Below the pieces are notes generated by a model. It was not told where the DNA came from. It searched no databases and saw only the letters and a list, made by a program, of their open reading frames with translations. Positions 39,871 to 51,030 of a stretch of 64,000 nt of DNA are shown piece by piece; within the stretch, counting starts at the first letter, position 1; each line of letters opens with the position of its first letter. The position numbers and the translations under genes were made by a program. This DNA is from Hymenobacter canadensis (GTDB lineage: Bacteria > Bacteroidota > Bacteroidia > Cytophagales > Hymenobacteraceae). The stretch covers positions 1,674,001-1,738,000 of the forward strand of contig NZ_CP114767.1 in NCBI RefSeq assembly GCF_027359925.1, in the 5' to 3' direction.

Positions 39871-42288
39871 CTACTTCAGCACGGCCACCGTGGCGCCGTC
39901 GCCGCCGCGGTCGGCGTGCTCGTCGGCCACGCTGGCCACCTGGCGGGTGCGGTGCAGGTAGTCGCGCACCACCTGGCGCAACACGCCGTTGCCGCGGCCG
40001 TGCAGGATCTTGATTTCGGGCACGCCCAGCATCACGGCATCATCCACATAGGTCGTGATTTTGGTGAGGGCATCCTCGGCCCGCTCGCCGCGCAAATCCA
40101 GCGTGGGGCTGAAGCTCGACATCTTGTCGGTGGTGCTGAAGCCGGCGTACTGGGCTGGGGCCCGGCGCACGGCCTCCTTTTCCCGCTCCCGGATTTCGGA
40201 GCGCGTCAGCTTTTCAAGCTGGGTGATCTTGACGATGGTTTTCATGCCCCCGAAGCTCACTTCGGCGGTTTTACCCTTTACGCTCATCAGCTCGCCGTAG
40301 CCTTCCTGCCCAATCAGCGCCACTTTGTCGCCGACTTTCAGCGTGCCGGCTTCGGCCAGCTCGCGGGTGGCTTTGGGCTTGGGCGGCTCAATCTGCAGCT
40401 TCTCGCGCACAAACGTGTCAAGCTTGCCGCGGGCCTCCTTGGTGCGGTCCTTGTCGGCCTGGCCGAGGCGTATTTCCTGAATGGTGGCCTCAATCTGCTG
40501 GTTGGTGTCCTTGAGCAGCAGCTTGGCATCCTGCTTGGCTTTGCGCAACACCTCCAGCGTGGTGTCGTCGAGGTACTTCTTGAGGTCCTGGTATTCCTGG
40601 GCGGCTTTTTTCAGGCGGCGCTCGGCTTTGGCTGCTTCGGCGGTGCGGGCCTCCAGGTCCGACTTTTCCTTTTCGAGGCCTTCCAGCAGCCGATCGTAGC
40701 GGATCTTGTCTTTGCCGACGAGCTGGGTGGCGCGCTCTACCAGCTGCTTGGGCAGGCCGATTTTGCGGGCAATTTCGATGGCAAACGACGAGCCCGGCTT
40801 CCCGATTTCCAGGCGGTAGAGCGGTTGCAGCTGCTCGGGGTCATAGCGCATGGCCCCGTTCACGATGCCGGGCGTGCGCTCGGCGTAGTTCTTGAGGTTG
40901 GTGTAGTGGGTGGTGATGACACCGAAACTGCGCGCCCGATTCAGCTGCTCCAGCACGGCCTCGGCAATGGCGCCGCCCAGCGCCGGCTCGGTGCCGGTAC
41001 CAAATTCGTCAATCAGCACCAGACTGCGCTTGCCGGCCAGCGTCACAAACTGCTTCATACTCAGCAGGTGCGACGAGTACGTGCTAAGGTCGTTTTCCAG
41101 GCTCTGCTCGTCGCCGATATCGAGGAATATATCATCGAACATGCCGGCTTCCGAACCTTCGCCGGCCGGAATCAGCAGGCCGCACTGCAGCATGTACTGC
41201 ACCAATCCCACCGTCTTCATGCTCACCGACTTACCACCGGCATTCGGCCCCGAAATCAGCAGAATGCGCTGTTCCGGCGTCAGCTCGATATCCAGCGGCA
41301 CCACCTCGCGCGGGTCGTCTTTGGCGTGGCCTAGGAAGGTGAGGTAGAGCAGCGGATGGCGCACCTGCTTCCAGAGCATCTGGGGGCGCGGGTGCAGGAT
41401 GGGCAGCGTGGCCTCCAGGCGCAGCGCCAGGCGCGCCTTGGCCCGGATAAAGTCGATCAAACCCAGGTATTGGTAGGCCTTGCGCAGATCCGGAATGTGG
41501 GGCCGGAGCTGGTCGGTGAGGGCCGTCAGGATGCGGATCAGCTCGCGCTGGTAGGCGTTTTCGAGGTCCTTGATGTCGTTGTTGAGCTCGAACACGGCTT
41601 CCGGCTCGATGTACACCGTCTGGCCCGAGGCCGACTCGTCGTGGATCAGGCCTTTCACGCGGCGCTTGTGCTCGGCCACCACGGGCAGCACCAGCCGCCC
41701 GCCCCGGATGGTGGGCTCGGCGTCGCCGGGAATCCAGCCTTCGTTTTTGGCGTGGCGCAGGATGCCCGCAATCTGCTTGCGCAGCAACCCCTGGCGCGTA
41801 ATCAGCTCCTGGCGCAGCTGGCGCAGCAGCGGCGAGGCGTCGTCGCGCACAAGGCCTTCGTCGTCCACCACTTTGTCGAGGGCGGCCAGCAGGTTGCGGT
41901 CGACCTGCACGCCAATGCCGAGCAGGCGCAGCGTGGGGTACAGGTCTTCGGCGGCCTGGGTGAAGAAGGTAAGCGCCTGCCGGATGGTGCGCAGGCTCAT
42001 CTTCACGGCGAAGAAGGCGGCCACGTCGAGGTAGGCGCCGGGCAGGCTGGCGCGCACCAGCTGCGGGTTCACGTCGTGGTAGTGCTGGCTGGGGAAGTCG
42101 GCGCCGCTATGGAGCAGGAAGCGGAACTCGTCGGTCTGCAGCAGCAGCTTGTGCAGCTGGTCGTGCTTGGTCTGGAACACCATTTTGGCCACAAACTGGC
42201 GGCCGAGCGCACTCAGGCACATACTTTCCAGCATTTCACGCAGCTGCGCGAAGCCTATTTTCTGCTCGAAGTTCTGAGGAAGAATCAA
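39871..42288 (-). CDS. mutS2: MutS2 endonuclease
   Basis: MutS-like ATPase that suppresses homologous recombination and/or acts on stalled ribosomes, 805 residues. Starts with TTG at 42288 (MILPQNFEQKIGFAQLREML); no in-frame ATG lies close upstream. Walker A SGPNAGGKS (about 341-349), Walker B LVLIDEFGTGTEP, long coiled coil (about 515-625), and C-terminal Smr domain (about 730-805) with LDLRGERAEDA and HGRGNGVLR. A TACCTTTA box lies upstream on the minus strand (42320-42327). Confidence 0.96.
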   Translation of the reverse strand: MILPQNFEQKIGFAQLREMLESMCLSALGRQFVAKMVFQTKHDQLHKLLLQTDEFRFLLHSGADFPSQHYHDVNPQLVRASLPGAYLDVAAFFAVKMSLRTIRQALTFFTQAAEDLYPTLRLLGIGVQVDRNLLAALDKVVDDEGLVRDDASPLLRQLRQELITRQGLLRKQIAGILRHAKNEGWIPGDAEPTIRGGRLVLPVVAEHKRRVKGLIHDESASGQTVYIEPEAVFELNNDIKDLENAYQRELIRILTALTDQLRPHIPDLRKAYQYLGLIDFIRAKARLALRLEATLPILHPRPQMLWKQVRHPLLYLTFLGHAKDDPREVVPLDIELTPEQRILLISGPNAGGKSVSMKTVGLVQYMLQCGLLIPAGEGSEAGMFDDIFLDIGDEQSLENDLSTYSSHLLSMKQFVTLAGKRSLVLIDEFGTGTEPALGGAIAEAVLEQLNRARSFGVITTHYTNLKNYAERTPGIVNGAMRYDPEQLQPLYRLEIGKPGSSFAIEIARKIGLPKQLVERATQLVGKDKIRYDRLLEGLEKEKSDLEARTAEAAKAERRLKKAAQEYQDLKKYLDDTTLEVLRKAKQDAKLLLKDTNQQIEATIQEIRLGQADKDRTKEARGKLDTFVREKLQIEPPKPKATRELAEAGTLKVGDKVALIGQEGYGELMSVKGKTAEVSFGGMKTIVKITQLEKLTRSEIREREKEAVRRAPAQYAGFSTTDKMSSFSPTLDLRGERAEDALTKITTYVDDAVMLGVPEIKILHGRGNGVLRQVVRDYLHRTRQVASVADEHADRGGDGATVAVLK

Positions 42289-42319
42289 ATCGGGTAGTCT
42301 TGGAAATCGGGATGGAATG

Positions 42320-42327
42320 TAAAGGTA
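42320..42327 (-). promoter_or_regulatory. Candidate -7 box (TACCTTTA) for mutS2
   Basis: One mismatch to TAnnTTTG, 31 nt upstream of the TTG start; supports the short N-terminus. In the 469-nt gap 42289-42757, plus-strand TATCTTTA (42393) and TACTTTTG (42460) are further candidates for the protease gene. A short open frame at 42481-42663 has no coding character. Confidence 0.4.
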
Positions 42328-42757
42328 AACAGCATTTGCTGGCGGAAAGATTCAGGTTTTCAGCATACTCCTCAGCACCTGGGTTCCCACATTATCTTTA
42401 TAATAGCGAATATTGAATTAAAATAAGCGACTACCTTTTTTTCCAGCTTCTGAACCCACTACTTTTGAAAGCTGCACGTTTTGTACGCAGCGCCTTCCTA
42501 TACAAGTCAATTTGACGCGTTATTCTATTTCCATTTACTACCAGTGTCACTGACCATCCTGCTAGCCTATACTACTCGGAAGCATGAGCCCCGCTACATG
42601 ACTTCAGCTGTATCCCGTATCCCTGGCCCGCCGATACTTCGCCGCCACCCCCTTTCTCTGTAATGCCGTCTGCCTTTACGCCAGCTGCTGAAATGCTTGT
42701 GCGTGCAGGTGTCTATTCCTGTTGCTGTTTTCTCTTCTTTCTCACATAGGTGCCTTT

Positions 42758-44392
42758 ATGAAACAAAAGTCTACTCAGATTATCAGCGGTTTACTGCTCA
42801 GCTCGCTGCTGCTGCCCAGCTGCGCTACCATCATCTCCGGCTCCCGGCAGTCGGTGCTCCTGTCAGGCACGCCAAGCGGCAGCACGTACTACATCAACGA
42901 CAAGCCCGTGGAGGCTAAGCCCGTAGAGGGCCAGTCGAATACCGTAAGTGTACGGGTGCCGCGCAAGCGCAGCTCAGAAGTGAAGGTGAAGCACGAGGGC
43001 TATAAGGACTATTCCGAGGTGCTTTATCCGGAAAAATCCACCGGCCTGGCGTATTTGAACTACCTGCCCTTCTTCTATGGCGCTGCCACCAGCTTGTCAA
43101 TGTCGACTGATGACAACGGTGATATGAAGTACACGGGCCTGCCGGGGCTGGTAATTATGGTAGGCGGCCTGGGGGGCCTGCTGACTGACCGCACCACTGG
43201 CGCCAACAACCGCCTCAACAAGAAGGAAATACAGACTTCCATGACGAAACTGCCTAAGGCCGTGGCCGGCAGCCAGTCTGTTCAGTGCACGCTGATGAAC
43301 GTGCGTACGAAAGGCGGCGACAAAATGGGCAATTACTTCGTGCGGAAAGAGCCCACCGAAATCCTCTACTTCGGCAAGTCGCTTGATGTCGATGCTGAGC
43401 ACCTGAAATCATCGGTTAATGGTGCCCTCAAGGATATTGGCTACACCGTACCCGATGGTGAATCGAAGAGCATTTTTTCTACCGGCGCCAACTCCCGCTA
43501 CACCCTACAGGGCGAAATGCGCGACATAAAGTACAACGTAAACGCTTCGTCGCCCTACCAATCAGCACGCTACGAAACAGATTGCACGGTTGAGGTAACT
43601 TGGAAACTACTCAATCAAACCCGCCAGACCGTGGTAGAGCAAAAAACGACTGGCTCCAGCGTTAAGTTTGAGCAGGGCGGCAGCGCGGCTTTCGAGGATG
43701 CGTTTGAAAACTCGTTTTACGCGTTTTTCTCCAACCCAAAGGTTGCGCAGGCCCTGGCTAAACCAGCTGATAGCAAGACCGAAACTGCCACCTCGCTGGC
43801 CCCCATCAGCATGCGGCGTGGTGCTCCTATGGCTGCCGACAAAGGCTTGAGCCAAGCGGCACGCGGCGTTGTTATCGTGGAAACCAGCAATGGCCACGGC
43901 AGCGGCTGCATTGTGTCGCCGGATGGCTACATCGTGACCAACGCGCATGTGGTGGAAGATCAGGAAGAAGTGAAGATTCAGTTGGCTGACGGGATGAGCA
44001 CCAAGGCAAAGGTCGTGCGGCTGAATGCCGAAATGGATCTGGCGCTGCTGAAGGTAGATGCCGAAGGCCTGCTTGCTTTCCAGCTCCCCACCAGCAGCCT
44101 GGCCGAAATCGGGTCGGATGTGTTTGCTATTGGCACTCCTGCCGATAAGGAACTTGGCCAGACCGTTACGAAAGGCATCATCAGCGGCCGCCGCAAAGTG
44201 GATGGCCGTTCCTTCCTGCAAACCGACGTCAGCATCAACGGTGGCAACAGCGGCGGCGCTCTGGTGGCCCGCAGCGGCCAGCTGCTGGGCATCGTGAATG
44301 CCAAGCTGGTCGGCCGCGGCATTGAGGGCATCGGCTTTGCCATTCCGGCCGAGCAGGTAGCCGAAGCGCTGAATCTCAAGTTCACGAACTAG
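42758..44392 (+). CDS. Lipoprotein with PEGA-like region and HtrA-type serine protease domain
   Basis: A 544-residue exported lipoprotein; lipobox LLPSC with Cys22. Residues about 32-90 look like a PEGA-type surface repeat (LLSGTPSGSTYYINDKPV), with a hydrophobic segment at about 97-145. A middle region (about 160-340) is not recognised. The C-terminal 175 residues are a trypsin-like S1C protease with triad H397 (TNAHVV), D427 (AEMDLALLKV) and S498 (GGNSGGAL); no PDZ domain follows. Probably a membrane-tethered quality-control or signalling protease. Confidence 0.9.
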   Translation: MKQKSTQIISGLLLSSLLLPSCATIISGSRQSVLLSGTPSGSTYYINDKPVEAKPVEGQSNTVSVRVPRKRSSEVKVKHEGYKDYSEVLYPEKSTGLAYLNYLPFFYGAATSLSMSTDDNGDMKYTGLPGLVIMVGGLGGLLTDRTTGANNRLNKKEIQTSMTKLPKAVAGSQSVQCTLMNVRTKGGDKMGNYFVRKEPTEILYFGKSLDVDAEHLKSSVNGALKDIGYTVPDGESKSIFSTGANSRYTLQGEMRDIKYNVNASSPYQSARYETDCTVEVTWKLLNQTRQTVVEQKTTGSSVKFEQGGSAAFEDAFENSFYAFFSNPKVAQALAKPADSKTETATSLAPISMRRGAPMAADKGLSQAARGVVIVETSNGHGSGCIVSPDGYIVTNAHVVEDQEEVKIQLADGMSTKAKVVRLNAEMDLALLKVDAEGLLAFQLPTSSLAEIGSDVFAIGTPADKELGQTVTKGIISGRRKVDGRSFLQTDVSINGGNSGGALVARSGQLLGIVNAKLVGRGIEGIGFAIPAEQVAEALNLKFTN

Positions 44393-44418
44393 TTCCGCTG
44401 CGGTTAGCAGACAACTCC

Positions 44419-44468
44419 AACGCATAACGGCGGGCGGCTCCTTGGTGAGTTGCCCGCCGTTGTGCGTT
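44419..44468 (+). terminator. Hairpin after the protease gene
   Basis: 17-bp stem AACGCATAACGGCGGGC with complement ending 44468 and 16-nt loop (one wobble); no T run. Lies between convergent genes. Confidence 0.65.
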
Positions 44469-44504
44469 CAGAGCAGGCCCCCCGGTAACAGACTGGCCCC
44501 TGTT

Positions 44505-45263
44505 TTACATCTCCCCTTCCACGCCCAGCCCGAACAGGGCGAAATCGTACTTCACGGGGTCCAGCGGGTCGAAGGTGCGCAGGTGGGCGGTGAGGTCTTC
44601 GGCGGCCAGCCAGTCGACTTGCTTGCGCTCCAGTAGGCCCAGGCGGCGCGCCACGCGCTCCACGTGCACGTCGCAGGGGCAGACGAGGTCGGCCATGGGC
44701 AGGCGGGTCCAGAGGCCGAAGTCCACGCCGTAACTGTCCTGGCGCACCATCCAGCGCAGGTACATGTTCACGCGCTTGCAGGCCGAGCCGCGGGCCGGCG
44801 TGGCCACGTGCTTGCGGGTGCGCTGTGGCGCGTCGTCGAGGCTGAAGAACAGATTGTGGAAGTTCTCCAGCCGTTCTTTCTGGGTATTGCCGTGCAGGAA
44901 GGCATCTTCCAAGGACGCGTGCTGGCCGTAGTACCAGCGCAGCCAGTGCACGAAGTAGAGCAGGTCGGTGTCGCAGAAGGTGCGGTGGCAGAAGCCGAGC
45001 AGGCGCTTCAGGTCCTCATCCTGATGCTGCAGGATGAACTGGTGGGGCGCGTTGTCCATGCGCTGCAGCAGCTCGGTGACTTTGCTGATGATGGTGGGCC
45101 GCCGCCCCCAGGCCAGCAGCGCCGCAAACAGCCCGCTGATTTCCACGTCCGGCCGCTGCGTGAAGCGGTGCGGAATCTGGATGGGGTCGTGTTGGATAAA
45201 CGCCGGCTGGTTGTAGCGGGCGTAGCTTTCTTCGAGGATCGTGCGGACCTGGGCTTGGTTCAT
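44505..45263 (-). CDS. TIGR02757-family protein
   Basis: A 252-residue conserved protein of unknown function common in Bacteroidota and some other phyla (TIGR02757). Features include IQIPHRFTQRPDVEISGLFAALLAWGRRPTII, RTFCDTDLLYFVHWLRWYY, and a C-terminal part with KRVNMYLRWMVR and CDVHVERVARRLGLLERK that resembles the helical DNA-glycosylase (HhH) fold. ATG 45263 starts the conserved region; upstream codons run into a hairpin repeat. DNA repair is possible but unproven. Confidence 0.85.
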   Translation of the reverse strand: MNQAQVRTILEESYARYNQPAFIQHDPIQIPHRFTQRPDVEISGLFAALLAWGRRPTIISKVTELLQRMDNAPHQFILQHQDEDLKRLLGFCHRTFCDTDLLYFVHWLRWYYGQHASLEDAFLHGNTQKERLENFHNLFFSLDDAPQRTRKHVATPARGSACKRVNMYLRWMVRQDSYGVDFGLWTRLPMADLVCPCDVHVERVARRLGLLERKQVDWLAAEDLTAHLRTFDPLDPVKYDFALFGLGVEGEM

Positions 45264-45288
45264 GGTTTGGAAGGTAGGGCACCAAAGA

Positions 45289-45388
45289 AGAACGTCATGC
45301 TGAGCTTGCCGAAGCATCTCTCCCGCTTCGTTGTAACCATTGAGTTACCCTCGGGAGAGATGCTTCAGCAAGCTCAGCATGACGTTCT
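45289..45388. repeat. Hairpin repeat (GTCATGCTGAGC type)
   Basis: Arms AGAACGTCATGCTGAGCTTG.. from 45289 and complement ending 45388, about 37 bp with one mismatch, 27-nt loop. Same type at 52140 and 57013, related to 7799. Confidence 0.9.
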
Positions 45389-45412
45389 GTTAGTATTTAC
45401 TGCTTGTGCTGC

Positions 45413-46396
45413 CTACGGCACGTAGCTGGTTTCCACGCGGAAGCGGGCGTCGGGGGTGGCTAGGCGCTGCACGGCGCGGGGCGAGAGACGCACCAGGATG
45501 TTGCTGTTTTCGCCGGTATCCGGCAGCGGGCCGATAACGCGCACATACACCGACTGCCCGTTCATGATATTGCGCACCTGCATGATGGTGCCCACGGCGG
45601 CGGTTTTATGCAGCGCCAGGTACTTGTCGGTGGTGCTGTTGGGGATGCTGGTGGCCAAGCCGCTTTCCGTCACGCGGCGCACGATTTCGCTGGCCCGAGT
45701 AGGGGCGCGCTCCTCGGGCTTCTCCTTCGGAGTGCTGACAGGATTAGGAGTTGAGTTAGCTGAGTCGGCGGGACGGGGCGCGGCGGTTTCCGGGCGAGGG
45801 GCCGTAGCAACTGGCGCCGGCGTTTCGCGGGCGGGTGCGGTAGCTACGGCCGACTCGCGGGTGGCAGGCGCGGCGGGCGTTTCGCGGCGGGCGGGCGCGC
45901 CAGGGCCAGCCGCCACAATAAGCGTCTGGCCCTGGCGCACGTTGTAGTTGGGCGCGAAGTCGTTCAGCTCCGCCAGCGCCTGCGGCGTGGTGTTGAACTT
46001 GCGGGCAATGGCAAACAGCGTCTGGCCGGCTTCTACCTTATATACGCGGTTGCCGCGGGCATCGGTGGGCAGGCTGCGGGCGGCGGTGCCAGCTGCGGCG
46101 GGGCGCGGGTTGTCGGAGGCATTCATCACCACGCGCTGGCGTGGCACCAGCACAATCTGGCCGGTGGTGAGGGCGCCTTTCTGCCCGTCATTGGCTTCCA
46201 CGATTTGCTCGACAGGCACGCGGTAGCGGCGGGCCAGGCCATAGAGCGTTTCGCCGGGCGCTACGCGGTGCCGGATGAGCATTTTGCCGCTCCGGTATTC
46301 CACCCCGATGGAGTCGGGCGGCGCCACAAAGCCGGCGGCGGAAGCAGTGAAACCAGAGAAAACCAGCGCGGCGGACAGCAACGAGAATCGGAACAT
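45413..46396 (-). CDS. Exported LysM protein with double-psi beta-barrel C-terminus
   Basis: A 327-residue periplasmic or outer-surface protein. Signal peptide 1-21; two LysM domains (about 42-88 and 117-163: APGETLYGLARRYRVPVEQ and EAGQTLFAIARKFNTTPQA), a long Pro/Ala/Thr-rich linker (about 165-235), then an RlpA-like double-psi barrel (about 240-325: TIMQVRNIMNGQSVYVRVIG). LysM domains bind peptidoglycan GlcNAc. The barrel may act in cell-wall separation, but catalytic residues are not certain. ATG 46396 starts the signal peptide. Confidence 0.9.
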   Translation of the reverse strand: MFRFSLLSAALVFSGFTASAAGFVAPPDSIGVEYRSGKMLIRHRVAPGETLYGLARRYRVPVEQIVEANDGQKGALTTGQIVLVPRQRVVMNASDNPRPAAAGTAARSLPTDARGNRVYKVEAGQTLFAIARKFNTTPQALAELNDFAPNYNVRQGQTLIVAAGPGAPARRETPAAPATRESAVATAPARETPAPVATAPRPETAAPRPADSANSTPNPVSTPKEKPEERAPTRASEIVRRVTESGLATSIPNSTTDKYLALHKTAAVGTIMQVRNIMNGQSVYVRVIGPLPDTGENSNILVRLSPRAVQRLATPDARFRVETSYVP

Positions 46397-46639
46397 AGAA
46401 ACAACAGGCAAGAACAGCTACGGCCAGGAAACGGCGAAAAACCGGGGCTGTGCATAAATTCTGCCGAAAGTTAGGCATTCGGGCGCAGTAGCCGAGCCTC
46501 GCGGTATCAGTGCCGCATTTTATTGTTTGTTTTGAAGATTGAAGCGCGCAGTTTTTGCTGGGCGCGCTGTTGCCGACTTCCGCAACGAGGCCTGTTCCAC
46601 GATTCACCAGACAGAAGCCTGGTGTTACAACCCATTTTT

Positions 46640-47389
46640 ATGCTTGCCATCGGTATCATTCCCGCCCGCTTCGCCTCCACCCGCCTGCCCGGCAAGCCCC
46701 TCGTCGACCTCGGCGGCCAGACCATGATTGAGCGGGTGGTGCGCCAGGCCCAACAATCCAGCCTGAGCCGGGTGGTGGTGGCCACCGACGACCAGCGCAT
46801 TCTGGAGCACGTGCTGGGCTTCGGCGGCGAGGCCGTGCTGACCCATCCCGACCATCCCAGCGGCACCGACCGGGTACGCGACGCCTACGAGCAGCTGGGC
46901 GTGCAGGCCGACTGCATCATCAACATCCAAGGCGACGAGCCCTTCATCCACCCCAGCCAGATCGACGCGCTGGTGCAGCTGTTTGCCGTGCCCGCGCCGC
47001 CTCAGCTGGCCACGCTGGTGAAGCCCGTGGTGAGCGACGAGGAGCTGTTCAGCCCACACCTGCCCAAAGTGGTGCTCAACGCCCAGGGCGAAGCGCTGTA
47101 TTTCAGCCGCCACCCCCTGCCCTACCAGCGCCAGCACGCACCCGAGCAGTGGCTGCAGCACCACCGCTACCTACGCCACATCGGCCTCTACGCCTACCGC
47201 CCCGACGTGCTGCGCGAAATCACGCAGCTGCCGCCCTCGCCGCTGGAGCTGGCCGAGAGCCTGGAGCAGTTGCGGTGGCTGGAAGCCGGCTACCGTATCC
47301 AAACCGCCGAAACCACCCTGGAAACCATCGGCATCGATACGCCGGAAGACGTGGAGCGGGCGTTACGGCAGTTGGGAATCAAGAATTGA
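46640..47389 (+). CDS. kdsB: 3-deoxy-manno-octulosonate cytidylyltransferase
   Basis: Activates Kdo to CMP-Kdo for lipopolysaccharide core synthesis; 249 residues. N-terminal nucleotide-binding signature IGIIPARFASTRLPGKPL, VVATDD, HPSGTDRV, and INIQGDEPFIHPSQI; C-terminal IETAETTLETIGIDTPEDVE-like ending. The presence of KdsB shows a Gram-negative envelope. ATG 46640 starts the signature; divergent from the LysM gene, sharing a 243-nt gap. Confidence 0.96.
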   Translation: MLAIGIIPARFASTRLPGKPLVDLGGQTMIERVVRQAQQSSLSRVVVATDDQRILEHVLGFGGEAVLTHPDHPSGTDRVRDAYEQLGVQADCIINIQGDEPFIHPSQIDALVQLFAVPAPPQLATLVKPVVSDEELFSPHLPKVVLNAQGEALYFSRHPLPYQRQHAPEQWLQHHRYLRHIGLYAYRPDVLREITQLPPSPLELAESLEQLRWLEAGYRIQTAETTLETIGIDTPEDVERALRQLGIKN

Positions 47390-47437
47390 TTGCCTCGACT
47401 TAGCCAGCTTGGTTGCTAAAACTGCTTATTCAGGCTG

Positions 47438-48421
47438 CTAAGACGACGGGGGAGCCAGCTCAATGGCCTTTGCAAGGCGCATAAACTGCTCCAGCCGTAC
47501 TTCGGGCTGTTCGTAGGCCCGGCCGTCGAATACCAGTATCCCGGTGGGTGTGCTCAACAGAAGCACCAGGGCCCGGCCTTGCTTGCCCGCGTAGTTGAAG
47601 GTTATCACGTTTTCGTAGGCGTAGTGGCCGTTGATGGTGCCGTTGATTTCTTGCACGTTATCCACGCTGGCGACGGTGCGGTATTCCCGGATGATGGACA
47701 GGGCTATGTCCTGGACCGTTGTGCGCTCGGCAATAGGCGGCAGCGTTGTAACCCGAAACAGCGTGGCGTGCGCCGTGTCGCCATCGGCCCCTATGCGGCC
47801 CTGCGGGGCATATACTGCCCAGCGCCCAAGTTGGGGGCTTAGTTGCCGAAAATCAGTATCCAGCATGTCGGCCCGAAAGCCCAAAACCTCCTGCTCCTTC
47901 ACTTTCACCGCCGGGTCGTAGTGGGCGGTGAGCAACATTTGCTGACAATCTGCAGCCGCACCGGGCAGAATTTTAGGGTACACGCCGACAAGCAGTGTAA
48001 CGCGGCTACTATCGCCGAAAGCCAGCAAAGCCGCCGTCAGACCGGGCCCGCGGCGGTAGGGCTGAGTCAGGAACACGGCCGGGTGGCCGTTGTAAGTGAG
48101 GCGGCGCAGGGCCGTGGTGGGAATATCAGGCTGGCCGGCCAGCTCTTTCTGCAGCTGCTCCAGATACGCAGCAAACTTTACCCCAGGCATCTCAAGCACC
48201 TGCACAAACTGCAGCGGATTGAGGCGTAGCAGATGCTGCTGCGCCTCGAGCTCATACCCCGTGGGGGCAGCCAGCAGCATGTGCGTGCCAGGTATACGCC
48301 GGTGCTGCGGCGTAGCCTTGGTAGTGATAGTAGCTGGAATTTCTTCGGGGCTGAAGCGGCAGCTGCCGCACATGAGCAGCGCCACCCACAAAAGGGCCGC
48401 TGCAACGCGCCTGGCGTTCAT
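47438..48421 (-). CDS. Putative lipoprotein, unknown
   Basis: A 327-residue exported lipoprotein of unknown function, lipobox CGSC (Cys21). After the signal it is mixed alpha/beta without recognised motifs; the final part (GTINGHYAYENVITFNYAGKQGRALVLLLS) resembles the PsbP/MOG1-like fold seen in other Bacteroidota lipoproteins, but this is only an impression. ATG 48421 begins the signal peptide. Convergent with kdsB, with only 48 nt between stops. Confidence 0.7.
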   Translation of the reverse strand: MNARRVAAALLWVALLMCGSCRFSPEEIPATITTKATPQHRRIPGTHMLLAAPTGYELEAQQHLLRLNPLQFVQVLEMPGVKFAAYLEQLQKELAGQPDIPTTALRRLTYNGHPAVFLTQPYRRGPGLTAALLAFGDSSRVTLLVGVYPKILPGAAADCQQMLLTAHYDPAVKVKEQEVLGFRADMLDTDFRQLSPQLGRWAVYAPQGRIGADGDTAHATLFRVTTLPPIAERTTVQDIALSIIREYRTVASVDNVQEINGTINGHYAYENVITFNYAGKQGRALVLLLSTPTGILVFDGRAYEQPEVRLEQFMRLAKAIELAPPSS

Positions 48422-48556
48422 AATAGTCAATGAATAGTAGTAAGGCCGGGCTCCCGGAATTGCGGTAAAGCTACGCTTTCTACCTTCACACGGCAACGGG
48501 AAAGTGCTGCTTTGCCAAGTAGCTCCTTGGCCGGCAAACCGGCCGCCCCAGACACC

Positions 48557-48615
48557 AAAAGCCCCGGCGGAGCAGCCTCCCCGCTTGCGTGGTAGGCCGC
48601 CCCGCCGGGGCTTTT
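48557..48615 (-). terminator. Terminator of the GH97 gene
   Basis: Perfect 14-bp stem AAAAGCCCCGGCGG / CCGCCGGGGCTTTT enclosing 31 nt; T4 run on the minus strand. Located just past the GH97 stop. Confidence 0.8.
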
Positions 48616-48629
48616 TCTGGCAGTTACGC

Positions 48630-50855
<2,226 letters not shown>

Positions 50856-51030
50856 TTACTACCGTTCTGTTGCCCGGTTTACCTGCGGTATTGATTTTTA
50901 GTCTGTGCCCCAACTGGCGTGCACGGCCATGTCCGACAACTGCGCTAAACGTTTTTTCGGCTTCACACGGCCTTCATGAAGTCAGCGGTTGCTTTGTCCC
51001 ATTCAAATCAGGATGGCACGTGATACGCAT

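Noticed and set aside
42481..42663. 60-codon open frame upstream of the protease gene
   Set aside because: No conserved features, no promoter-start logic; best seen as part of the 469-nt non-coding gap.
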